Shown: positions 8,291 to 17,592 of the stretch, piece by piece
Position numbering within the stretch: the stretch's first letter is position 1
Layout: every line of letters begins with the position of its first letter
Source: an uncultured Gammaproteobacteria bacterium
GTDB lineage: Bacteria; Pseudomonadota; Gammaproteobacteria; Arenicellales; JAANXG01
Length of the DNA stretch: 61,843 nucleotides
Assembly: GCA_947259705.1 (NCBI GenBank)
Contig: CAMYNL010000017.1
Location: 1 to 61,843 of the forward strand
Direction of reading: 5' to 3'
The notes under the pieces: generated by a model
Told to the model about the DNA's origin: nothing
Seen by the model: only the letters and a program-made list of their open reading frames with translations
The model's database searches: none
Translations under genes and position numbers: made by a program

Positions 8291-9241
8291 ATGGCGGACC
8301 CAACCTCCAAGAAGGTCATCTACGCGGCACTGGCCGGCAACGGCCTGATTGCCGTCACCAAATTCGGCGCCACCCTGTCCACGGGAAGTTCTGCCATGCT
8401 CAGCGAAGCCATCCACTCGGTGGTGGACATGGGCAACCAGGGCCTGTTGCTGTTTGGCCTGCGGCGGGCCAAGCGGCCGCCGGACAGTGCCCATCCCTTC
8501 GGTTACGGCATGGAGCTCTATTTCTGGACCTTCGTGGTGGCCATCCTGATCTTCGCGGTGGGGGCGGGTATATCCATCTACGAGGGCCTGCACAGGATCG
8601 CTTCGCCGCAGCCCATCACCAATCCCTATGTCAATTACATCGTGCTGGGCCTGGCGATGGTGTTCGAGGCGTTCGCGTGGACCGTAGCCTTTCTCGAATT
8701 CCACCGCACCAAGGGTCCCCTGGGTTACGTGGAGGCGGTGCGGCGCAGCAAGGACCCCACCGTGTTCACTGTGTTGTTCGAAGACAGCGCCGCCATGCTC
8801 GGCCTGATCGTGGCGTTTGTGGGAATTGCGCTGGCGCAGGCGCTGGACATGCCGGTACTGGACGGGGTCGCCTCGGTGGTCATCGGTGTCATCCTCGCAG
8901 TCACCGCGGTGTTGTTGGCCTACGAGACAAAGAGCCTGCTGATCGGGGAACGTGCCCGTCCCGAGGTGATCGGGGGCATCCGCGAGATCGTGCGGCAATA
9001 TCCCCAGATCATTGCCGTCAATGAACTGCTGACCATGCACCTCGGCCCGCGCGACGTGCTGCTGAACGTCAGCGTGGATTTCGACGACCGCGTAAAGTCG
9101 ACGGAGGTGGAAGAGGCCATCTCGGACATGGAACAGCAGATCAAGTCAGCCTATCCTGACGTCAAGCGTGTCTTCATCGAGGCACAGAGCTGGCAGCGTC
9201 ATCGCCAGGACCAGCAGGCTGGCCCCGGACCGCTGTCGTGA
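8291..9241 (+). CDS. Cation diffusion facilitator (ZnT9-like CDF) family transporter
   Basis: A 316-residue inner-membrane protein with about six helices. The second helix holds EAIHSVVDMGNQ, the metal-site helix of CDF proteins in the variant typical of the ZnT9/SLC30A9 branch (His-x3-Asp). A fifth-helix counterpart appears as VLFEDSAAMLGL, and a C-terminal cytoplasmic domain is present (LLIGERARPEVIGGIREIV...). CDF proteins usually export Zn2+ or Co2+ using protons; the ion is not determined here. ATG 8291 fits the start of homology better than the GTG at 8243. No operon partner is evident. Confidence 0.85.
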   Translation: MADPTSKKVIYAALAGNGLIAVTKFGATLSTGSSAMLSEAIHSVVDMGNQGLLLFGLRRAKRPPDSAHPFGYGMELYFWTFVVAILIFAVGAGISIYEGLHRIASPQPITNPYVNYIVLGLAMVFEAFAWTVAFLEFHRTKGPLGYVEAVRRSKDPTVFTVLFEDSAAMLGLIVAFVGIALAQALDMPVLDGVASVVIGVILAVTAVLLAYETKSLLIGERARPEVIGGIREIVRQYPQIIAVNELLTMHLGPRDVLLNVSVDFDDRVKSTEVEEAISDMEQQIKSAYPDVKRVFIEAQSWQRHRQDQQAGPGPLS

Positions 9242-9433
9242 CGGCACTATGTACCTGCTTTCGGTGATGGCCGCCGTACTCTTGCCCAACACCTTTGTCA
9301 CCGGCCTGCCAGGCATGAACATCGCGGGTTTGCCGGGCACGGAGAACCCGGCCGCATTCATGGAGGTGGTGGCCGGTTAGGCGGCACTGGCGGTGTCATG
9401 CTGACCTAACTCAAATGGCGGCGCTGGATATGA
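9240..9433 (+). pseudogene. C-terminal relic of a ZntB/CorA-type transporter
   Basis: The frame from 9243 reads TMYLLSVMAAVLLPNTFVTG, followed by LPGMNIAGLPGTENPAAF. This is the first transmembrane helix and GMN loop of a ZntB-like transporter, including the GxPG-x-ENP segment found in ZntB rather than CorA. The frame then meets a TAG (9378-9380). After a shift of reading frame and another stop, the typical basic tail LKWRRWI appears and ends with TGA at 9431-9433. The whole N-terminal domain is missing. This is a clear relic, unrelated to the intact corA at 4785. Confidence 0.75.
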
Positions 9434-9499
9434 TCAGCCGCGCCGGCTGATCGCTGCACGGCCAGAGGGCAGGTGACAGCTTGACCGCGACAGCGGTCA
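9432..9499. terminator. Two hairpins between convergent genes
   Basis: GATCAGCC-N5-GGCTGATC (9432-9452, 8-bp perfect stem) and TGACCGC-GACA-GCGGTCA (9482-9499, 7-bp stem) lie where the plus-strand block ends and the minus-strand CDP-alcohol phosphotransferase stops. Neither has a U-tract, so they may be weak bidirectional terminators or mRNA 3' stabilisers. Confidence 0.35.
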
Positions 9500-10165
9500 G
9501 CGGTGGGCGAGCTGGCCTGTGTCTCCATCGCCGACGGAGTCGGGTTCGCCGTGCTCCAGGTCGAGGTCGCGGTCGTCGTCGCGGAGCCGCTTCCAGGCCA
9601 GCACCAGCCGATAGAAGGCGGTGCCGAGGCCCAGTACCGCCAGCCCCACCATGATCGCCAGCAGTAGCGGCTCGTACAGTAGTCCGACGCTGAGAGCGAT
9701 TACCCGCTCGGCGCGCTGCACCAGACCCTCGGGAAGATCCGCCCCCAGGGACTGGCAGCGGGCACGTACGTAGCTGGTCATGAATGCGCCCAGCCAGGCG
9801 GCCAGGGTCGCCATCAGCCCGACGGGATCGTTGACGTGGAGAAAGTACACTGCGATGGCGCTGAAGATCGCTCCCTCCGCCACTCTGTCCAGCGCCGAAT
9901 CCAGGAACGCCCCGGCCCGGGTGTTGTTGCCGTTCATGCGCGCCATGGTACCGTCGAGCATGTCCAGCGAACTGGCAAACAGAAACAAGGCGCCCGCCGC
10001 GCCCAGGCTGCCGAGAAGTATCAGGCCGGCTGCGGCCAGGGTGAGAACACAGCCGATGACGGTGACCTGATTGGGAGAAATGCCGTGTTTCGAGAGTGCG
10101 CGGGCGAGCGGGGCCACCATGAGCCGCAGGCTGAATTCTATTTGATCTCTATATTTACCAGCCAT
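9497..10165 (-). CDS. CDP-alcohol phosphatidyltransferase family protein
   Basis: A 222-residue polytopic membrane enzyme carrying the full CDP-alcohol phosphotransferase signature: Asp68, Asp71-Gly72, Ala75-Arg76, Gly85, Asp89 and Asp93 within SSLDMLDGTMARMNGNN and RAGAFLDSALDR. It transfers a phospho-alcohol from CDP-diacylglycerol, or the reverse, at the cytoplasmic membrane. Subfamily features (SPNQVTVIG near residue 30, a C-terminal Asp-rich tail) resemble PgsA/PIS-type synthases, but the acceptor cannot be fixed. The acidic tail after residue 195 is not part of the catalytic core. It is monocistronic and convergent with the upstream block. Confidence 0.85.
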   Translation of the reverse strand: MAGKYRDQIEFSLRLMVAPLARALSKHGISPNQVTVIGCVLTLAAAGLILLGSLGAAGALFLFASSLDMLDGTMARMNGNNTRAGAFLDSALDRVAEGAIFSAIAVYFLHVNDPVGLMATLAAWLGAFMTSYVRARCQSLGADLPEGLVQRAERVIALSVGLLYEPLLLAIMVGLAVLGLGTAFYRLVLAWKRLRDDDRDLDLEHGEPDSVGDGDTGQLAHR

Positions 10166-10348
10166 ATTTCCCTTGTTTCCGGCGATTCCGGCAGGACCGT
10201 AGTTTGGTCATGGTGCATAGTCTTTCTAAAAGCGGCCCAAATGGCAAGATGATCTGACCTTTTAGCAAATGCGGCAATGCGTTTATAGTTGACGCGGGCG
10301 TCGCTTCGGGTCCCATGGTGGCGCCCGCCATGACCAGAAGGAACTCCA

Positions 10349-11755
10349 ATGAATGTTAAAAACCCCGCAATGGCGCGTATTTGCGATCGTGTCGGCGCCA
10401 GCGGATTCCTCAATCACGAGGACGACATGGCCGCTTACCTGCATGACCAGCGCGGCTACTACGTGGGCCGGGCGGCGGCCGTGGTACGCCCCGCCTCGAC
10501 CCGGGAACTCGCCGATGTGGTGTCGATTTGCCGCGAGGCAGGCGTGCCGGTGGTGCCCCAGGGCGGCAATACCGGACTCTGCGGGGGCGCCACGCCGGAT
10601 CAGTCAGGCCAGGCGGTGGTGCTGAATCTCGGACGAATGAACGCCATCCGCGATATCGATCCGATCAACTTCACCATGACCGTGGAGGCAGGGGCGATAC
10701 TGGAGAACGTCCATCGTGCCGCCGCCGAGCACGACCTGCTGTTTCCCCTCGACCTGGGCGCCAAGGGCAGCTGCCAGATCGGCGGCAATCTGGCGACCAA
10801 CGCTGGCGGTATCAACGTGGTCCGCTACGGCAACGCACGTGACCTGGTGCTGGGCCTGGAGGTGGTGTTGCCCAACGGGGAGGTCTGGAACGGCCTGTCG
10901 CAGCTGCGCAAGGACAATACCGGCTACGACCTGAAGCAGTTGTTTCTGGGGTCGGAGGGCACGCTGGGCATCATTACCGCCGCCGTGCTCAAGCTCTTTC
11001 CCATGCCGCGCGAACGAAAGACCGCCTTGCTCGTGGTGCGCGACCCGCAGGCGGCCTGCGAGCTGCTGGCCATCGCGCGCAAGCTGAGCGGCGACGCGCT
11101 GGTGTCCTTCGAATACATGCCGCGCATCGCCATTGACCTGGTGATGGCCCACTCCGGCTACCCCGATCCGCTGGACACGCGCTATCCGCACCATGTGTTG
11201 CTGGAGCTGGCCGGCGGCATCAGCGCGGATTTCCTACAAACCGCGCTGGAGCAGATCTTCGAGACCGGGACAGAGCAGGAGCTGGTCATCGACGGCATCA
11301 TTGCGCAAAGTGGTCAGCAGCGTGACCAGCTCTGGCGTATGCGTGAGGATATCTCGGAGGCCCAGCGGGATTCCGTCAAGAACGACATCTCCGTTCCCAT
11401 CGCACGGATACCGGAGTTATTGGACCGGGCCGAGGCGCTGGTGCAGGAACTGGCGTCGGGCGCGCGACCTTGCCCTTTTGGTCACATCGGCGACGGCAAC
11501 ATCCATTACAACATCCTGGCGCCGGAGGGCGAGGAGGCGGCCGCGTTCCGCAGGGCAAAGGGTGACTCGCTGGTGGATGCCGTCAACGAGCTGGTGATGG
11601 GCATGGAAGGGAGCTTCAGCGCCGAGCACGGCGTGGGACAACTCCGGCGTGGCTACCTACATCACTACAAGTCCCCGGTAGCAGTGAACATCATGCGCCG
11701 TATCAAGCAGGCGCTGGATCCCGATGCACTGTTTAATCCCGGCAAGGTGTTATGA
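10349..11755 (+). CDS. FAD-binding D-2-hydroxyacid dehydrogenase (GlcD/D2HGDH-like)
   Basis: A 468-residue flavoprotein of the VAO/PCMH fold. The FAD-binding half contains VVPQGGNTGLCGGATPD, the GSCQIGGNLATNAGG loop and LFLGSEGTLGI. The C-terminal substrate domain contains PFGHIGDGNIHYN and the terminal GSFSAEHGVGQLR, which supply the metal/substrate histidines and glutamate of D-lactate, glycolate and D-2-hydroxyglutarate dehydrogenases. It lacks a Cys-rich FeS domain, so electrons probably go to ETF or a quinone via a partner; single-chain enzymes like this are often D-2-hydroxyglutarate or D-lactate dehydrogenases. ATG 10349 has AAGGAA upstream. Confidence 0.87.
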   Translation: MNVKNPAMARICDRVGASGFLNHEDDMAAYLHDQRGYYVGRAAAVVRPASTRELADVVSICREAGVPVVPQGGNTGLCGGATPDQSGQAVVLNLGRMNAIRDIDPINFTMTVEAGAILENVHRAAAEHDLLFPLDLGAKGSCQIGGNLATNAGGINVVRYGNARDLVLGLEVVLPNGEVWNGLSQLRKDNTGYDLKQLFLGSEGTLGIITAAVLKLFPMPRERKTALLVVRDPQAACELLAIARKLSGDALVSFEYMPRIAIDLVMAHSGYPDPLDTRYPHHVLLELAGGISADFLQTALEQIFETGTEQELVIDGIIAQSGQQRDQLWRMREDISEAQRDSVKNDISVPIARIPELLDRAEALVQELASGARPCPFGHIGDGNIHYNILAPEGEEAAAFRRAKGDSLVDAVNELVMGMEGSFSAEHGVGQLRRGYLHHYKSPVAVNIMRRIKQALDPDALFNPGKVL

Positions 11756-12173
11756 TGGAAGCGCCGAACCGAATTAGCGTGAATGTGGACTGACAGCCTC
11801 GCAATGATGTCACGCCCTCTCCGCAACAGGCATTAGAGAGTTTGTTTTTGCCGTCAAGTACGGCCGTTCCCGGGCAAATATCTCAGGTCGGGAATCGACC
11901 CAGTGTCGCCGATCAGCGTCCGTCGGTCGAATGACCGCCCCTAGACCGTCTTCGGGCAATTCGCCAGTCGTGTCAACCCGAAACGCGTCACCCGCTACTT
12001 CATGCGAAGAAACCTAATTTCCGAGCCATTGAGAGCTAGTGTAAAGGGTTAGCGCCCACGATCTTGGTTTCTCTGTAGAAGTGGAAAGGGTTTCTGACTC
12101 CGTTTTCTCGGACCGGTGCGCGACGATCGTTGTTGCGCGGATCATAGGCGTTCGATAACTCCTCAAACAGACC
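11756..12173. other. Non-coding gap, convergent intergenic region
   Basis: About 420 bases lie between the end of the FAD enzyme and the end of the alpha/beta hydrolase. I see no recognisable coding frame, hairpin with U-tract or RNA gene. Confidence 0.4.
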
Positions 12174-13067
12174 CTAATTCAACTTTGCGAGAAACCCATC
12201 AACGATCGCATTAAACTTCTCAGGAAATTCCCAATGCAGCAAATGCTTCCCAAATGTGGACGTTTCCGCATTGGGCATATTCTGTTGTATCCAGGCTTGC
12301 GCGGTCTCGGGCGGCTTCCCGAAATACCCATCCTCGCCCAGGAAGTAAAGAACCGGAACATTACTGCCTATTAGCCTGGCTTCCTCAACGTAGTTCGAAA
12401 AGTGTCCGTCAAGCAGCAGCAAAGTAGAGACATGATTAGGCGTTTTTGCCACCATTTGGACGAAGAAATTGGATTCTTTCGGCGTCAGCTCACGCGTAAC
12501 CATCTTCTGGAATACCGCAGCTAGAACATCGGCTCTTTTGTAGTTGATGGCCATATAACCACGTGTTATCTCTCTCGCTTCTTTGAAGCGTATCCATTCA
12601 TCACCCTCCTCGGTCCAAAGTTGTTTCGGAGGTGAACAATCGATGGCAATCATGGCTTTGAGATTTTCGACACCATTGCCCCTGACGTACGCATAGATGT
12701 CGTAACAACCGTTGGAATGACCGACGAGGACCACGTCTTTGAGCTGAAGGGCATCCAGAAAGGCTTTTAGATCCGCTCCGTGTTGTACGTAGTGATTGTT
12801 TTCCAGGGTCTTAGACGACAGCCCTTGACTTCGCGGATCGAAAGCAATAGCCCGGTAGTTTTTGGAAAAATATGCTAACTGTCGTTCATAATACTCGGTC
12901 GACGACGACCAGCCCGGAGTAAACACAATCGGTGTACCGGATCCCGCCTCTTCGTAGTGAATCAAAAGATCCGGGCTTACCCGCACAAATTTCCCCGCAA
13001 ATGCACTTGATCCAAAGCTCAGTAAAAAAGCGAAGACAAACATCGCCGAAGAACGGTAAATTTTCAT
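12174..13067 (-). CDS. Exported alpha/beta hydrolase
   Basis: A 297-residue product from the ATG at 13067, which has AAGGAGA seven bases upstream. A signal peptide (SSAMFVFAFLLSFGSSAFAG) is followed by an alpha/beta-hydrolase domain: oxyanion region FTPGWSS, FDPRSQGLS, the nucleophile elbow VGHSNG (Ser118), an acid near LYFLGEDG and a terminal histidine in FGKHLLHWEF. The periplasmic location and general esterase/lipase architecture are clear, but the substrate is not. Composition is more AT-rich than the surrounding genes, which is compatible with transfer. No operon partners. Confidence 0.83.
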   Translation of the reverse strand: MKIYRSSAMFVFAFLLSFGSSAFAGKFVRVSPDLLIHYEEAGSGTPIVFTPGWSSSTEYYERQLAYFSKNYRAIAFDPRSQGLSSKTLENNHYVQHGADLKAFLDALQLKDVVLVGHSNGCYDIYAYVRGNGVENLKAMIAIDCSPPKQLWTEEGDEWIRFKEAREITRGYMAINYKRADVLAAVFQKMVTRELTPKESNFFVQMVAKTPNHVSTLLLLDGHFSNYVEEARLIGSNVPVLYFLGEDGYFGKPPETAQAWIQQNMPNAETSTFGKHLLHWEFPEKFNAIVDGFLAKLN

Positions 13068-13587
13068 CGTTCGTCTCCTTACATACCTACGGTATGTTGC
13101 ACCAGCAAATATTATTCCCAGGTTTACACGTGCGAACATTATATATAAACAAAATGAATGAAGTAGGAAAAAGACCACATCCCGCCAGGGCTTCGCCCGC
13201 GTTTGGATTCCTCGAGGTCGAACAGTACTCGGTCTATTATCACGGCAGGTTCAAGCAAGGTGCTTGCAGCATCGCGACGCGCATGAACGCTCGGAAATCA
13301 CTTCTACCCAGTCGTTCGGACTAGGCGGTTCGAACCGGCGACTGACGATCCGTTCCGGACCCTCAAAATACAAACGCTTAACCGTCTGCTTCAGGGGATG
13401 CGCATATCCAGGTTCGAAATAATGACCTGTGATTTACGCGGGGCGAGCCTGCCAGTTTTGGGGCTGTCCATCTGACATCCCCGCCGATACGGTTTAGAAT
13501 CCCCGCACGCCGGCGATTGACGCCGGTCCCGCAACTTATGCGGTTCTATTCACACGCCCTGACGGGCACGGCACGCGGAGAGACTCA
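13068..13587. other. Gap upstream of the hydrolase and of ppa
   Basis: The region carries the divergent upstream sequences of the hydrolase and the pyrophosphatase gene. CGGTTCGAACCG at about 13326-13337 looks like a tRNA T-arm in reverse, but no cloverleaf can be built. GGAGAG precedes the ppa ATG. No gene is called. Confidence 0.4.
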
Positions 13588-14202
13588 ATGGCCTTCCCAA
13601 AACCCTTCTACCGTTGGCGTCCTCACCCCTGGCACGGCCTCGAGATCGGTCCCAATGCACCGCAGTTGGTACACGCATACATCGAGATTACACCATTTGA
13701 TACCGTCAAGTACGAGATCGACAAGGAGACCGGCTATCTCGCCGTCGACCGGCCGCAGCGCACATCGTCGCTGCCGCCGACGCTCTACGGCCTGGTCCCG
13801 CGGACCTACTGCGGCGAGCGCACTGCGCAGCTGATGGAGGGGGCCATGGTCGGCGACTGTGACCCGCTCGACATCTGCGTGGTCAGTGAGCGTCCGATCT
13901 CACGCGCCGAGGTGATCCTCAAGGCGCGCGTGGTCGGTGGCCTGCCGATGCTCGATGGCGGCGAGGCCGACGACAAGATCATCGCGGTGCTCGACAAGGA
14001 CCCACTCTACGAGGGGGTCAATGACATCTCCGAGTTGCCGGTCGCATTCGTCGAGCGGCTGCACCACTACTTCATGACCTACAAACTGGTCCCCGGGGAG
14101 GAGGACCACGAGATCACGATCAACGGCAGCTACGGCCGCGAGCATGCCGAGAAGGTGATCCGCGCGGCCGCCGATGACTACGAGCACGAGTTCGGCGGCT
14201 AA
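13588..14202 (+). CDS. ppa: Inorganic pyrophosphatase (family I)
   Basis: A 204-residue soluble enzyme that hydrolyses PPi to two phosphates. The family I signature [10 protein letters not shown] provides the metal ligands Asp90, Asp92 and Asp95. Other conserved pieces are the YEIDKETG segment, [10 protein letters not shown] and a later [12 protein letters not shown] segment with acidic metal ligands. It is somewhat longer than the E. coli enzyme (about 176 residues) because of extra residues at both ends, and so resembles the group typified by larger bacterial and archaeal-like forms. ATG 13588 is preceded by GGAGAG. It stands alone with large gaps on both sides. Confidence 0.93.
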   Translation: MAFPKPFYRWRPHPWHGLEIGPNAPQLVHAYIEITPFDTVKYEIDKETGYLAVDRPQRTSSLPPTLYGLVPRTYCGERTAQLMEGAMVGDCDPLDICVVSERPISRAEVILKARVVGGLPMLDGGEADDKIIAVLDKDPLYEGVNDISELPVAFVERLHHYFMTYKLVPGEEDHEITINGSYGREHAEKVIRAAADDYEHEFGG

Positions 14203-15033
14203 ATCCGGCCCGGCGGAGTTCTCACCCGCCCGGTGCACCTGTCCAGGGCGCGCGGCATGCAGTGCCGCTTCACTGCGCGGGCGTCAACGACCCCTTGTCC
14301 CGGACGCCACAGGGGACGACTCGTTACTGAAAATTTTGCCGTCCGAGCAGTTTGCTCGGATGGATCTGCATCAGGAAACGGTTGATCTTAATATCGAAGA
14401 TACGTTACCCGACTCGCATTCCCCTTCGAGCAACTGGCCGTGGTGCAGCATCAAAGTCTCAGCTCGACCCGTGCGGGTATTCTTTGCATCACACATGTCT
14501 CTTGTTGGCTGTTCGAAGACGATCACCCTGCGCGCGCGAAAGTCTGATATAGAATTATTCGCCGAATGAATGCGGGTTAGCCTGTACCGTCCTCTCTGGG
14601 CTTGATGAATGCCTTGTCGTTCACATGCCGATCGCTGAAGCCGAACGATCCGGGCACATCAGGACTTGTCATCCCTGGTCAGTGGTGTGGGATGACGCGG
14701 CTGCCCGTTGAACACAATGTGACGCCGGTCTCGACGCACACAACCCGTAATCGTCGCTGGAGGGCGCGAGGGACCTTTTTATGGCATCGCGACCCGCCGT
14801 CGATGTCACCCATTCGTAATATTGCGACGCGCCGGCGTCGCCCCGATAACCAGCACCTTACCTCGAACCCGGCAGTCTTCGACAGCCGAATCGCTGTAAT
14901 CATTCCATTCGTGACCTGAGACAAGAGATTGGCTTACAGAAAAGGCCGAGACCCGGTCCATCCGTGCTTCCAGGCGTGTCCGCCGCTGCCTCCGGTGCAC
15001 CTGCTGGCCTGCCGTTAGCCGCCGTCGTCCCGC
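14203..15033. other. 830-base gap with one hairpin
   Basis: No convincing gene. A hairpin CCGTCCGAGCA-GTT-TGCTCGGATGG (14339-14363, 11-bp stem with one G-T pair) is the only clear structure. The open frames here on both strands have no recognisable motifs or signal sequences. Some may be decayed genes I cannot identify. Confidence 0.4.
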
Positions 15034-16830
15034 ATGCAGGCTGCACAGCTATTCCCTTTTCTACGCTGGCGGCGTCTGGTCACCCGCGAAACCCTCAAGC
15101 GGGATCTCCTCGCCGGTCTCACCGGCGCCATTGTGGTGCTGCCCCAGGGCGTCGCCTTCGCCACCATTGCCGGTCTGCCGCCGCAGTACGGCCTGTACGC
15201 GGGTATGGTCCCGGCCATTGTGGCTGCCCTGTTCGGGTCCTCGTGGCACCTGGTCTCGGGACCGACCACGGCAGCATCAGTGGTGCTTTTCTCCGCCCTC
15301 AGCACCCTGGCGCAGCCCGGCAGCAGCGCTTACATCCAGCTCGCTCTCACCCTTACCTTTATGGTCGGGGTGGCGCAAATGGTGATGGGTATCCTGCGCA
15401 TGGGGGCGCTGGTCAACTTCATCTCCCATTCCGTCATAGTTGGATTTACCGCGGGCGCGGCGATCCTGATCGCGGTAAGCCAGCTCAAGCATTTCCTTGG
15501 TGTAGAGGTGCCGGTAGAGGAGCACGCGTGCCAGACCCTGTTCGACATAGGCATCCACGCGGGGGAGGCCAATTATTACGCGATACTGGTTGGGATCGTG
15601 ACCCTCGCGGCAGGCATGGTGTTCAAACGCTTGGTGCCTCGTGCACCCTACATGCTTCTGGCCATGGTGGTCGGCAGCGTGCTCGCCCTGGCGCTCAACC
15701 GGCTGTTGGGGCCGCTGTCGACGAACATCCAGTCGGTAGCCGCAATACCGGCCGTATTGCCGCCGCTGTCAACGCCGTTATTCAGCTTTGAGGCCTTCAA
15801 GTCCCTGGTGCCGGCGGCGGCGGCCATGACGCTGTTCGCGCTCACCGAAGCCGTGACCATCGCGCGGTCCCTGGCCACGCGCTCCGGGCAGCGCATAGAC
15901 GGCAACCAGGAATTCATCGGCCAGGGTCTGTCCAACATCGCCGGCAGCTTCTTCTCCGGATACGTCGCGACGGGCTCGTTCAACCGCAGCGCTCTGAACT
16001 ACGAATCGGGGGCCCGGACACCAGTGTCTGCGATCTTCGCCGGCGCCCTGCTCATGCTCGTAGTTCTGCTGGTGGCGCCGCTCGCGGTCTATTTGCCGAA
16101 GGCGGCCATGGCGGGCATCTTGTTCCTGGTGGCGTGGGGGCTGATCGACTTTCACCATATCAAGAGGATCATCCGCACCAGCCGCTCCGAAACCCTGGTG
16201 CTGGTGGTGACCTTCACCACGGTGATCCTGGTGGACCTGGAGTTCGCCATCCTGTTCGGCGTCCTGCTGTCGCTGCTGCTCTACCTCATGGAGGCCACCC
16301 GACCGCGGCTGTTCTCCCGGGTGCCCAACCCGGCGCTGCCGCGACGCAAGTTCACCACCGATTCGTCGCTGCCGGAGTGCCCCCAGTTGAAGATTGTCCG
16401 CGTGGACGGCTCGCTATTCTTCGGCTCGATACACCGTGTCACCAAGCTGCTGCGAATCTTCGAACAGAGGCATCCGCAACAGAAGCATCTGATGCTGGTG
16501 GCGATGGGCATCAATTCCGTGGACATATCCGGCGCCGAGTTCCTGTGCCAGGAATCACGGCATCGCCGCAACATCGGGGGCGATCTATACCTTTGTCGAC
16601 TCAAGGAACCGGTGATCGCGTTTCTCCGGCGCGGCGGCTACCTGGAGGAACTGAGTGAGAACAATGTCTTCGGTGGCAAGACAGAAGCCGTTGAGAAGAT
16701 CTATGGGCGCCTGGACAAAGATGTCTGCGGCCGTTGTGACAAGCGGATCTTTCTGGAATGCGTACGGGTACCTGAATCGAAGACAAGCAATCGCGGCGAT
16801 ACGGGCGCGGCGCTCAAGGAACAAGGGTGA
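15034..16830 (+). CDS. SulP (SLC26) anion permease with STAS domain
   Basis: A 598-residue inner-membrane carrier. The transmembrane part shows the SulP core: GLTGAIVVLPQGVAFATIAG in the first helix pair, PPQYGLYAG, LFGSSWHLVSGPT, and NIAGSFFSGYVATGSFNRSA. A C-terminal cytoplasmic STAS domain spans about residues 455-550 (IVRVDGSLFFGS... VDISGAEFL). An unusual tail follows with a CGRC-x6-CxxC-like pattern (CGRCDKRIFLEC), which could bind a metal or be redox-sensitive. SulP proteins move sulfate, bicarbonate or other anions; the substrate is not fixed. It ends directly at a strong hairpin and faces the MNP genes convergently. Confidence 0.88.
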   Translation: MQAAQLFPFLRWRRLVTRETLKRDLLAGLTGAIVVLPQGVAFATIAGLPPQYGLYAGMVPAIVAALFGSSWHLVSGPTTAASVVLFSALSTLAQPGSSAYIQLALTLTFMVGVAQMVMGILRMGALVNFISHSVIVGFTAGAAILIAVSQLKHFLGVEVPVEEHACQTLFDIGIHAGEANYYAILVGIVTLAAGMVFKRLVPRAPYMLLAMVVGSVLALALNRLLGPLSTNIQSVAAIPAVLPPLSTPLFSFEAFKSLVPAAAAMTLFALTEAVTIARSLATRSGQRIDGNQEFIGQGLSNIAGSFFSGYVATGSFNRSALNYESGARTPVSAIFAGALLMLVVLLVAPLAVYLPKAAMAGILFLVAWGLIDFHHIKRIIRTSRSETLVLVVTFTTVILVDLEFAILFGVLLSLLLYLMEATRPRLFSRVPNPALPRRKFTTDSSLPECPQLKIVRVDGSLFFGSIHRVTKLLRIFEQRHPQQKHLMLVAMGINSVDISGAEFLCQESRHRRNIGGDLYLCRLKEPVIAFLRRGGYLEELSENNVFGGKTEAVEKIYGRLDKDVCGRCDKRIFLECVRVPESKTSNRGDTGAALKEQG

Positions 16831-16860
16831 ACCCTGTGCCGGGTCGGCCGGCACAGGGTT
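16830..16860. terminator. Hairpin after the SulP gene
   Basis: Perfect 11-bp stem AACCCTGTGCC/GGCACAGGGTT with a nine-base loop, starting on the last base of the SulP stop codon. No U-tract follows on the plus strand. It lies between convergent genes and probably ends or stabilises both transcripts. Confidence 0.55.
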
Positions 16861-16892
16861 CGGGTCGAAAAAAGGCGTAGTGACTGCCCGGC

Positions 16893-17573
16893 TTAGGGCG
16901 TGGTCGGGACGGGCGCAGCCGCCGGGTAGGCGTTGAACCCCTGCGCGAACCAGGCGAACATGTTGCCGTAGGTGCTGGGGTCCACAGCCCAGGTCACGCG
17001 GTCAACCGACCATTGCGGATCCGTCCAGGCGTAAAGCGGTTCGTAGAAGGTGCCGTTATCCAGCTTGCTGCTCCAGTCGGCCCACAACTGGTCGTCCGTC
17101 AAGGGCTCCAGCTTGGCGTAGACCTGCTGGTTCATCGGCGCCATCATCCAGTTGAAGTACACCATCGGGTTCATGACCACCATGCCGGCTTGCATCATCT
17201 TCTCCGGATTGGTGATCACCCTCATCCAGGTGTTCCACATCACCGGCTCCTGCATGCAGCGAACCATCAGGTGGACCGCGTCCGGGTCCGACAGGGCGGT
17301 CAGCCAGTCGGCGAACTTGACCGGATCGGCCATCACCGCTGACAGGCGCGCCGGATCGGTGAATGCACGCAGATGCCCGCGCAAAGTGAGCCATTCCTCC
17401 TCGGAGGCCTCCGGGTTCAGCTTCTTGAAATACTCTTCCGCCTTGCTGAAACGGTGGCAGTAGGGGTCGTTGAGATCGCAGGTATCCGTGCCCGCGGTAT
17501 CCGCTTGGCTTGCGGATCCCAGGCCAATCACCGCTGCCAGCAGCGCGCCGGCGACAATTGTTTTAATACGCAT
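16893..17573 (-). CDS. Exported Met/Trp/Tyr-rich MNP-family protein A
   Basis: A 226-residue protein with a Sec signal peptide (IVAGALLAAVIGLGSASQAD). A Cys pair follows (DTCDLNDPYC), then a helical region (FSKAEEYFKKLNP... HLRAFTDPARL), the conserved block CMQEPVMWNTWMR, and an MNPMVYFNWMMAPMN core with imperfect NPxxY-type repeats towards the end (FYEPLYAWTDPQW, WAVDPSTYGNMFAWF). It aligns along nearly its whole length with the product of the upstream gene, from which it is separated by 19 bases, so the two are tandem duplicates in one operon. I do not recognise a published function. Structural or matrix roles, for instance at sulfur globules or the outer envelope, or metal binding by Met residues, are possible. 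Confidence 0.8.
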   Translation of the reverse strand: MRIKTIVAGALLAAVIGLGSASQADTAGTDTCDLNDPYCHRFSKAEEYFKKLNPEASEEEWLTLRGHLRAFTDPARLSAVMADPVKFADWLTALSDPDAVHLMVRCMQEPVMWNTWMRVITNPEKMMQAGMVVMNPMVYFNWMMAPMNQQVYAKLEPLTDDQLWADWSSKLDNGTFYEPLYAWTDPQWSVDRVTWAVDPSTYGNMFAWFAQGFNAYPAAAPVPTTP

Positions 17574-17592
17574 GGCTGAGAGTCCTCGTCCG

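Noticed and set aside
13325-13345. GGTTCGAACCGGCGAC, reminiscent of a reverse-strand tRNA end
   Set aside because: No cloverleaf could be built in either direction.
14174-14569. Open frame in the 830-base gap after ppa
   Set aside because: It starts inside ppa in another frame and shows no recognisable domain, signal or ribosome-binding site.
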